A DNA stretch of 5,118 nt, from assembly GCA_035275625.1 (NCBI GenBank), contig DATEMK010000461.1, positions 1 to 5,118 on the forward strand. Direction: 5' to 3'. A model generated the notes under the pieces. The model had not been told where the DNA came from. It saw only the letters and a list, made by a program, of their open reading frames with translations, and searched no databases. Positions 1 through 5,118 of the stretch are shown piece by piece. The stretch's first letter is position 1; each line of letters starts with the position of its first letter. Both the position numbers and the translations under genes were made by a program. Origin of the DNA: DATEMK01 sp035275625. GTDB lineage: Bacteria > Bacteroidota > Bacteroidia > AKYH767-A > OLB10.

Positions 1-4
1 GGAG

Positions 5-22
5 TCCCGATTTTTATCGGGA
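5..22. terminator. Hairpin at left edge, candidate bidirectional terminator or intergenic repeat
   Basis: TCCCGAT and ATCGGGA form a perfect 7-bp stem around a TTTT loop. The hairpin lies about 30 bases past the stop codon of the minus-strand COQ4-like gene, so it could end that transcript, or one entering from the left. No T-tract follows on either strand within the visible sequence, which is atypical for an intrinsic terminator. GTCCCGAT/ATCGGGAC-type hairpins are, from memory, common between genes in Bacteroidota, so it may equally be a dispersed repeat copy. The structure is certain; its role is inferred. Confidence 0.45.
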
Positions 23-52
23 AGGTTTAAGGTTTGCTGAGAATGAAGCATT

Positions 53-628
53 TCAAAATAATAATATATACATTTTATATATAGCAAAAAAGAAAAGAAA
101 AACAATTCCTGTGTGATAGCACAGGCTAATAAAACACCATAAAGCAAAAGCGCAATAATCTTTTAGTGATGATTTTTTTGATGCATCCATTTCAATTATC
201 TGCCGGAGTTCACCGATTGTTTTATTAAGAAGCGCTTCGTCATAGGGATGATTATAAAGGCTGTTTGCGCATTTTCTTCCCCTTAAAAAAGCGCGCAGCA
301 GAAACCCGGGATATAGAAACATCCCTATAAAAAAAGATCCCAGGTTTAATATCCATGCCACATAATATTTACCGCAGCCCGAAGCAATTTCCCAGGCGCC
401 TATTTCCGCTTCTCCTTTATAATCTGCCGTGTATTCTGTAATAAGATGATTCACGTCATGAATTTTTACGGCATCCACACGCGCTTTTATATTTGGCAGC
501 GGAATAAAAAAACGTCCCAATTTAATTTTAAACCATTTTAAGTTATATCCCCCATCTTTAAAATGATATTGAGAAAAATAAACAGGCAGCGCATCTTTTA
601 CCTTTAAAGTATTTGCATAAGTGCTCAT
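53..628 (-). CDS. COQ4-like (ubiquinone biosynthesis Coq4 family) protein
   Basis: Seen: counted from an upstream TTG at 646, the 197-residue reading contains H63-D64-x-x-H67, then exactly 11 residues, then E79. This is the HDxxH-x11-E metal-binding signature of the COQ4 family. It sits in the context GEAEIGAWEIASGCG (78-92), followed by a hydrophobic stretch (about 96-120) ending in a basic RGRK. The C-terminus (about 164-197) is very hydrophobic and Phe-rich, consistent with a membrane anchor or hairpin. Known: eukaryotic COQ4 acts in coenzyme Q head-group modification and binds a metal through this motif. Inferred: a membrane-associated enzyme or lipid-binding protein acting on an isoprenoid-quinone-like substrate; the real substrate is unknown because Bacteroidota typically make menaquinone. 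Start: I chose the ATG at 628 (191 aa); the TTG at 646 is in frame but a rare start. Neither has a clear Shine-Dalgarno sequence. It is shorter than human COQ4, mostly at the N-terminus. The gene is transcribed divergently from the secreted propeller protein, so no shared operon is implied. Confidence 0.75.
   Translation of the reverse strand: MSTYANTLKVKDALPVYFSQYHFKDGGYNLKWFKIKLGRFFIPLPNIKARVDAVKIHDVNHLITEYTADYKGEAEIGAWEIASGCGKYYVAWILNLGSFFIGMFLYPGFLLRAFLRGRKCANSLYNHPYDEALLNKTIGELRQIIEMDASKKSSLKDYCAFALWCFISLCYHTGIVFLFFFAIYKMYILLF
86..125 (-). other. Terminator-like hairpin plus T-rich tract inside the COQ4-like gene
   Basis: On the coding (minus) strand, CCTGTG and CACAGG form a perfect 6-bp stem with a 6-base loop (125 to 108). 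About four bases later comes a run made almost entirely of T with two C interruptions (to about 86). It lies in frame within codons for the Phe/Leu-rich C-terminus, roughly 50-70 bases before the stop. The T-run may simply reflect Phe codons, so a regulatory role is speculative. Confidence 0.25.
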
Positions 629-659
629 TGCCGGATTATATATCAAAAGTGCCTGTGAG

Positions 660-667
660 CAAATTTA
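660..667 (-). promoter_or_regulatory. Candidate -7 promoter box of the COQ4-like gene
   Basis: Read on the minus strand this is TAAATTTG, an exact match to the Bacteroidota -7 consensus TAnnTTTG. It lies 32 bases upstream of the ATG at 628 and 14 upstream of the TTG at 646, so a transcript starting just downstream would include either start. I see no convincing TTTG -33 box at the expected 19-21 base spacing, which lowers confidence. Confidence 0.4.
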
Positions 668-717
668 GACAATGTAAATGTAAGCATGCCTTTTGCTTGT
701 GGTTGCCCGTCAGACCT

Positions 718-729
718 GTATACTTATAC
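718..729. promoter_or_regulatory. Short palindrome in the divergent intergenic region
   Basis: GTATA and TATAC form a perfect inverted repeat separated by CT. It lies between the two candidate divergent promoters, where a regulator of both genes could bind. At 5 bp per arm in AT-rich DNA it may easily be chance. No cognate regulator gene is visible. Confidence 0.15.
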
Positions 730-739
730 CAAATTTTGA

Positions 740-771
740 TTTGCTTTTTGCTTTGGATAACATTAATTTTC
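740..771 (+). promoter_or_regulatory. Candidate promoter of the secreted propeller protein
   Basis: TTTG (740-743) is followed after 20 bases by TAATTTTC (764-771), which matches TAnnTTTG at all defined positions except the last. Spacing fits the Bacteroidota -33/-7 architecture. The predicted leader would be only about 10-15 bases before the ATG at 789, with AT-rich sequence and no Shine-Dalgarno, which is common in this phylum. Confidence 0.35.
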
Positions 772-788
772 CATAAAATTTATTACCC

Positions 789-3455
789 ATGAAAAAAATC
801 TGCACAATAATTTTAACAATCCTTACTTTCCCTTTTGAAATATATTCTCAAAACGGGTTAACCGCTTACCCGGTTCCGGCTGCAACAGGCGCTGGTCAAT
901 CTCGTTACAGGAATGATTTGAAAGTAGATGCTGCTGATAATGTTTGGGTGGCATTTCGTGACATCGGGCTGGGAAAATTTGACGGTGCAAACTGGACGGT
1001 TTATAACAACAGCAATTCTTCTTTTCCAGATTCCACAGTTTATGCCATCGCTTTTGATAATATGAGTAATGTCTGGGCGGGAACGAATCATGGGTTGGCA
1101 AAATATAATGGAGCAACCTGGAGCGTGTTCAATACCGGTAATTCTCAATTGCCCAACGATACAGTTAAAGCTCTTGCAGTAACTGGCAACAATCTTTGGA
1201 TAGGTACAAATTACGGAGCATTAGAATATGACGGAAACACATGGACTATTTTTAATACTTCAAACTCTGGAATAATAAGTGATACAATAAATGCTTTTAC
1301 GTTTGGCTCTAATGGCGAAGCATGGATTGGAACTTACAGAGGATTGTCAAAATTTTATCAAGGCAACTGGACAAATTATGATTCATTGAATTCAGGGTTG
1401 GCTGATCAAAATGTTTTGAGCCTTGCTGTGGATAATAACAATGATATATGGATAGGTTCTTTTCCTTTTTCCGTTTTTAAAATGGAAAATGGAATTGTTA
1501 AAGACTATGCAGCGGAAATATATAATGGAACTGTTCCGTTCGGTGATTATTCTCCCTATTCATTGATAAAAAATTCACAGGGAAATATTGTCGCAAGCCA
1601 TTTAACCGGAGTAACTGAAATAACTGACCAGGTAGTGAATATATATTGGATGGGAAAAGGAATTGGAATTTATGGCCTTTTCGGAAATAAAAATGATTTT
1701 GATTCATCCGGAAAATTATGGATAGTTACAAGACGGGCTTCTCCGACTGCATTTTCCGGTGGAGATTCAATTTTTTCTTTCGACTTCAGCCAGCATGCAA
1801 ACTACGGATTTGGATTAACAAATTACAATTTCAAATTTTTAGATATAAACGATGTAAATGCATCCATGATGGATTTCGGAATGATGCATTGGGACATGGG
1901 TCCGGTTGGGTGGCCACAGTATTTTGTTCCAAAAAATTCCGGCAAAACTTCTGTTTTTGCTTCATCGTTATGGATTGGAGGAATGGATGTATCAGGAAAT
2001 TTACATCTCGCAGCACAAACTTACAGGCAGACCGGAACTGATTATTGGCCCGGCCCGGTAGATACAGTAACCGGAATCGCAGATTCAATGTCAACGCGTC
2101 CGTATGATAAAATTTGGAAAGTAAACCGTTTTGATGTGGAAGATTTCAAATACAATTTCCTTCTTGGAAATGTTGGCAATGGATCGTATCAGATTCCAAC
2201 AGATATTTTAACATGGCCCGCAATCGGAACAGGAAATATTTCACGTAACCTTGCTCCTTATGTTGATTATAATGGCGATGGGAATTACGATCCTTTCGAT
2301 GGAGATTATCCAAAAATTAAGGGAGATCAAATGCTTTACTGGATTTTTAATGATAATCTTTCGTACCATACAAACACCAACGCAGATCCTTTAGGTTTTG
2401 AAATTCAGACAAGCGCTTACTCATATACCTGCCCGTCTTTGCCTGATAGCAATTTTACTATGAACTGGACAACTTTTTATAACTATAAAATAATTAACAG
2501 GAGTTCTACCGCTTATCATGACATTTACCTTGGTTTATTTAGTGATACGGATTTAGGTTGGTACAAGGATGATTATATTGGCTGTGATTCTATACTTGAT
2601 GCCGGGTTTACATATAATGGTGATGCAGTTGATGATTTGCCTGGCGGGTATGGCGCAAACCCACCCATGCAAAATATTGTAATTCTGAAAGGACCGCTTG
2701 CCGATGCAGGAGATGGGTTAGATAATAATCATAACGGGATCATTGATGAGCCGGGCGAACGATGTTCGATGAATCATTTTCACTATTATAATAATAGCAA
2801 TGATCCGAATATCGGGGAACCTGACAGCGCAAATGATTATTACAATTATTTAAAAAGTGTTTGGAAGGATGGTACTCATGTGACTTATGGTGGAAATGGT
2901 TATTTGGGAACAATTCCAACTAATTACTTTTTTAGCGGCACTCCATATTCTGGTACAGGATGGTCAGAGCAAACAGTTTTGAATGTTGTTGATGACAGAA
3001 GGATGTTATTATCATCCGGCCCGTTCTCTCTTGCACCCGGCCAGGAAACAACTATTGATTTCGCTTATGTATTTACATGGGATTCCACTGCTGCAAACGG
3101 GTTAACAACTTCCATTGCAAGAAACATAGCCGATCTGCAAAGAATAAAACACTGGTTTGATATTGACAGCTTTCCTTCCTGCCTTATACTGAATGTTGGG
3201 GTAAATCAAATGGAAGAGAAAAATAATTCCTTAAATATTTATCCGAATCCTGCTAATGATAAATTGTACGTTGAGTCTTCTTCCAACGGGGTTTCTGAAA
3301 GTTTTTATGAAGTAATTGATTTACCCGGAAGAATTTTAATGAATGAAAAATCAAAATCAAACTTTATTGATATAAGACAACTTCCAAAGGGATTGTACAT
3401 TTTGCAATGGCATAACGGAGATAAAACGTATCGAAAGAAATTTGTAAAGGAATAG
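789..3455 (+). CDS. Secreted Reg_prop-type beta-propeller protein with T9SS type A sorting domain
   Basis: Seen, in residue order: an N-terminal signal peptide (1-20: MKK, hydrophobic core, likely cleavage at YS|Q); propeller-like repeats (about 45-235) with a conserved W[IVA]GT..GL.K[FY].G core, and weaker blades near 267 and 311; a large middle region (about 350-800) including SLWIGGMD and AAQTYRQTGTDYWPGP (393-422); two EF-hand-like loops, D493-x-N-x-D-G-x-Y-D-x-x-D504 and D645-x-N-x-N-G-x-I-D653; and a C-terminal domain with YPNPAND (818-824), a degenerate LGR-box (LPGRIL, 845-850), LPKGLY (865-870) and a basic end. Known: Por_Secre_tail/TIGR04183 domains direct proteins through the type IX system to the cell surface or medium; Reg_prop repeats form the periplasmic sensor propeller of hybrid two-component systems. 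Inferred: Sec export, then T9SS secretion or surface attachment, with calcium-stabilised folds. The middle region resembles, from memory, large secreted Bacteroidota proteins of unknown function. There is no catalytic motif, transmembrane segment or kinase domain, so the ligand or activity is unknown. The start is the ATG directly before the signal peptide. Confidence 0.9.
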   Translation: MKKICTIILTILTFPFEIYSQNGLTAYPVPAATGAGQSRYRNDLKVDAADNVWVAFRDIGLGKFDGANWTVYNNSNSSFPDSTVYAIAFDNMSNVWAGTNHGLAKYNGATWSVFNTGNSQLPNDTVKALAVTGNNLWIGTNYGALEYDGNTWTIFNTSNSGIISDTINAFTFGSNGEAWIGTYRGLSKFYQGNWTNYDSLNSGLADQNVLSLAVDNNNDIWIGSFPFSVFKMENGIVKDYAAEIYNGTVPFGDYSPYSLIKNSQGNIVASHLTGVTEITDQVVNIYWMGKGIGIYGLFGNKNDFDSSGKLWIVTRRASPTAFSGGDSIFSFDFSQHANYGFGLTNYNFKFLDINDVNASMMDFGMMHWDMGPVGWPQYFVPKNSGKTSVFASSLWIGGMDVSGNLHLAAQTYRQTGTDYWPGPVDTVTGIADSMSTRPYDKIWKVNRFDVEDFKYNFLLGNVGNGSYQIPTDILTWPAIGTGNISRNLAPYVDYNGDGNYDPFDGDYPKIKGDQMLYWIFNDNLSYHTNTNADPLGFEIQTSAYSYTCPSLPDSNFTMNWTTFYNYKIINRSSTAYHDIYLGLFSDTDLGWYKDDYIGCDSILDAGFTYNGDAVDDLPGGYGANPPMQNIVILKGPLADAGDGLDNNHNGIIDEPGERCSMNHFHYYNNSNDPNIGEPDSANDYYNYLKSVWKDGTHVTYGGNGYLGTIPTNYFFSGTPYSGTGWSEQTVLNVVDDRRMLLSSGPFSLAPGQETTIDFAYVFTWDSTAANGLTTSIARNIADLQRIKHWFDIDSFPSCLILNVGVNQMEEKNNSLNIYPNPANDKLYVESSSNGVSESFYEVIDLPGRILMNEKSKSNFIDIRQLPKGLYILQWHNGDKTYRKKFVKE
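921..1493 (+). repeat. Region encoding tandem propeller blades (period about 42 residues)
   Basis: Five clear units align on their tryptophans W53, W96, W137, W179 and W221, spaced 43, 41, 42 and 42 residues (about 126 bases). Each unit has a D/N-rich turn, then W-[VIA]-G-T, a GL.K[FY].G strand, a W-[TS]-[VIN]-[FY]-N strand, and a linker such as NTGNSQLPNDTV. The repetition is at protein level; the DNA copies have diverged, so they are not recent duplications. The first unit lacks the GT and the fifth has lost the GL.K core. Confidence 0.75.
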
Positions 3456-3460
3456 GAAAA

Positions 3461-3516
3461 ATTCACAATTCACGATTTCCTGCTTCTGCCTTCTGACCTC
3501 TGACCTCTGATATCCA
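3461..3516. repeat. Degenerate heptamer tandem array in the intergenic spacer
   Basis: Read in steps of 7 from 3461, the units are ATTCACA, ATTCACG, ATTTCCT, GCTTCTG, CCTTCTG, ACCTCTG, ACCTCTG, ATATCCA. Two sub-families are visible: an ATTCAC type on the left and a CTTCTG/CCTCTG type on the right, joined without a phase break. The last two CTG units are identical. It fills half of the 115-base spacer between the secreted protein and the membrane protein. I recall similar 7-bp arrays between Bacteroidota genes; their function is unknown. Confidence 0.6.
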
Positions 3517-3549
3517 ATTTCCGGCTGAAACAAAAGTGGAATAACTTCG

Positions 3550-3557
3550 TATTTTTG
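3550..3557 (+). promoter_or_regulatory. Candidate -7 promoter box of the membrane protein gene
   Basis: TATTTTTG matches the Bacteroidota TAnnTTTG box exactly and lies 13 bases before the ATG at 3571, implying a very short leader of about 8 bases. No good TTTG -33 element is present at the usual spacing. If real, it makes the membrane protein gene independent of the secreted protein gene upstream. Confidence 0.35.
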
Positions 3558-3570
3558 GTCTGAAATTTTT

Positions 3571-5118
3571 ATGAAGCAGTTTTTTGCAAAGAACATTCAT
3601 TTTATTTATGCATTAGTCGTAGCAACAGCCTGCATTTTTTACCACGGCTATTCCTATGGCGGAGGTGACCAGGAAGAACACCTGCCTTTAGTTTTTAAAA
3701 TGTTTGATCCTGACCTGTACAAGTATGATTATTATGTTTCACAGGAGTCGCTCACATTTTCTATAAGATATTTTTATGTGCAGGTAGTATATGCTGTTTC
3801 AACGGTTATGGGCGTGGAGTCAGCATGTTTGTTATTATTCTTCCTGTGCATTTTTCTTATTTCTTATTCCTTCGTAAAAATTACGGCTCACTTCACTTCT
3901 GAAAAATACACTTCATTTTTTGCACCGCTTATTTTTTTGCTGTTTTATAATGAATGGACAGTAGGCGGAAATTATTTTGTGCTGCCGGTATTAATATGTT
4001 CTGTTTTTTCAATGGCGCTTTGCTCTTTTGCCTTTCTTCAGTTCTTCAGAAAAAAATATTATTTCGCTGCAATGTGCATTGGCATTGCGGGGTTGTTTCA
4101 AATTGTTATAGCGATTCATGTGGCGGCTATATTATTCATTCTTCTGTTAGCGGGTGAAGAAAAAGATAAGATCAGGAAGCTTGGTATCAGTATATTTCTT
4201 TTTCTGTTATTTTCAGCTCCCATGCTTTTTCCTGTGCTAAAGCATCATTTCTTTACGCATAATAACTATGATGCGAATTATTACGCAAGGGTGCTTTATT
4301 ATTTCCGTAACCCCAACCACTATCTTCCTTCCTGGTTTTTTCCAAGGGACTATGCGCGGTTCTTTCTTCTTTCATTTATAGGGTTTTCCTGCGCGTGGTT
4401 ACTAAAGCTAATGAACAGGAAACAGCTTTTTGCAATGTACTTTGTTGTATATGCCGGAGCCATTGTTTATTTTTTATTGCTTGAAAAATTTCATTTTTAT
4501 CCTATCGGAAAAATTCAGTGGTACAGAACCACTGTCTGGATGACCGCTTTCAGTTCCATATTTATGGTTATCGCAGCAGGAAAAGTATTGAATGCTGTTT
4601 TCACAAATATTAAGTTTCGAGATAAAATTATAACTCCATTACTGATAGCAGAACTTGCTATGATTTTAATAATATTTAACGGATCGAAAATTCCATTAGA
4701 ATATTTCAATCAGAGATATGAATTAGGAAACCGCATTTATTCCGACATGAGCAGGATGCATTCCTGGATTGATGAAAATACAGATAAAGATGCAGTTATT
4801 CTGACCGAACCCGGTGACGTTTCATTTTTATGTGAGGCAAAGAGATCCATGCCCATCGGGTATGCTGCTGTTATACATGAAGCATTTTTTATGATTCCCT
4901 GGTATGAAAAATTTAATAAAATTTACGGAGTAAACTTTGAAGACATTAATAAAATCACCTCGGCAAAAGGAGCGGCAGAAAAAAAATACCGGTCATATAA
5001 ATTTGAAGACAAAGAAAACCTTTTCAATATCAGCTACAGGATAAATAATGTTACAACCTGTGATTATGTAAAGGAATTAGGACCGGTTGTGCATCGGGAA
5101 GGTGATTATATATTGACA
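3571..5118 (+). CDS. Polytopic membrane protein, GT-C/DUF6798-like, 3' end outside window
   Basis: An ATG at 3571 opens a frame of 516 codons that reaches the window edge with no stop, so the gene is 3'-truncated here. Seen: about 10 hydrophobic helices (roughly residues 10-28, 78-105, 113-127, 136-157, 166-193, 204-223, 262-280, 286-304, 322-345, 354-370), then a soluble C-terminal part (371 to at least 516). The first loop holds YGGGDQEEHLPLVFKMFDPDLY (29-50), with acidic D33 shortly after helix 1. Later come RNPNHYLPSWF (246-256), QWYRTTVW (317-323 region) and, in the soluble part, SWIDENTDKDAVILTEP (398-414). Known: GT-C glycosyltransferases and DUF6798-type proteins share a multi-helix core, an acidic first extracytoplasmic loop and a W..ENT..DA.. 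segment in the tail. Inferred: an inner-membrane protein, possibly moving sugars from polyprenyl-phosphate donors; family assignment is from remembered motif patterns and no activity is proven. The start is supported by helix 1 following directly and by a TAnnTTTG box 13 bases upstream; there is no Shine-Dalgarno. Confidence 0.8.
   Translation, partial: MKQFFAKNIHFIYALVVATACIFYHGYSYGGGDQEEHLPLVFKMFDPDLYKYDYYVSQESLTFSIRYFYVQVVYAVSTVMGVESACLLLFFLCIFLISYSFVKITAHFTSEKYTSFFAPLIFLLFYNEWTVGGNYFVLPVLICSVFSMALCSFAFLQFFRKKYYFAAMCIGIAGLFQIVIAIHVAAILFILLLAGEEKDKIRKLGISIFLFLLFSAPMLFPVLKHHFFTHNNYDANYYARVLYYFRNPNHYLPSWFFPRDYARFFLLSFIGFSCAWLLKLMNRKQLFAMYFVVYAGAIVYFLLLEKFHFYPIGKIQWYRTTVWMTAFSSIFMVIAAGKVLNAVFTNIKFRDKIITPLLIAELAMILIIFNGSKIPLEYFNQRYELGNRIYSDMSRMHSWIDENTDKDAVILTEPGDVSFLCEAKRSMPIGYAAVIHEAFFMIPWYEKFNKIYGVNFEDINKITSAKGAAEKKYRSYKFEDKENLFNISYRINNVTTCDYVKELGPVVHREGDYILT

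Noticed and set aside
3..116. Plus-strand open frame entering from the left edge and ending at the TGA at 114-116
   Set aside because: It could be the tail of an upstream gene, but its start is the hairpin sequence itself and the rest is low-complexity A-rich sequence antisense to the COQ4-like gene; no support.
823..1148. Two overlapping minus-strand open frames of just under 100 codons opposite the propeller repeats
   Set aside because: They are antisense to a well-supported gene, have no recognisable domain, and overlap each other in different frames; they are shadows.
789..1493. Hybrid two-component sensor (HTCS) gene
   Set aside because: Propeller blades are present, but no transmembrane helix, histidine kinase, receiver or HTH domain follows; the chain ends in a T9SS sorting domain.
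1498..2094. Three open frames on both strands within the secreted protein gene
   Set aside because: Composition is Cys/Phe/Arg-rich and irregular with no motif, and the main frame is strongly supported by domain order; these are chance frames.
3461..3516. CRISPR-like array
   Set aside because: Units are 7 bases with no spacers between them, far from CRISPR repeat and spacer lengths, and no cas gene is present.
3357..3596. Minus-strand open frame of 79 codons across the heptamer array
   Set aside because: Its SEVRRQK-like segment is what the reverse strand of the heptamer repeat encodes, and both ends overlap real genes antisense; a translation artefact.
3954..4709. Small open frames (3954-4157 plus, 4515-4709 minus) within the membrane protein
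   Set aside because: They are out-of-frame or antisense to the long open frame, whose helix pattern and motifs are coherent across the whole stretch.

Overview
The window looks like a piece of a Bacteroidota chromosome. Four things in the sequence support this: a large secreted protein with a type IX secretion (T9SS) C-terminal sorting domain, AT-rich intergenic DNA with TAnnTTTG-type promoter boxes, start codons without a clear Shine-Dalgarno sequence, and a degenerate heptamer repeat of a kind I recall from Bacteroidota intergenic regions. I saw no phage, transposon, CRISPR, rRNA or tRNA signal.

Layout: (1) A hairpin lies at the left edge (5-22). (2) A minus-strand gene (53-628, possibly starting at 646) encodes a small COQ4-like membrane-associated protein with an intact HDxxH-x11-E metal-binding motif. 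(3) A divergent intergenic region (629-788) carries candidate promoters for both directions and a short palindrome. (4) A plus-strand gene (789-3455, 888 aa) encodes an exported protein: signal peptide, N-terminal Reg_prop-like beta-propeller repeats with a period of about 42 residues, a large Bacteroidota-type middle region with two EF-hand-like calcium loops, and a T9SS sorting domain. (5) A 115-base spacer contains a decaying 7-bp tandem array and a good -7 box. (6) A plus-strand gene starts at 3571 and stays open for 516 codons to the window edge without a stop. It encodes a polytopic membrane protein resembling GT-C/DUF6798-type proteins.

The three genes do not form an obvious pathway. 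The first is divergent from the second. The second and third are co-directional, but a repeat-bearing spacer with its own candidate promoter separates them, so they are probably transcribed separately. I find no convincing new multi-gene system. The points most worth a second look are the COQ4-like protein in a lineage that normally uses menaquinone, the propeller that is secreted instead of being part of a sensor kinase, the terminator-like structure inside the 3' end of the COQ4-like gene, and the heptamer array.
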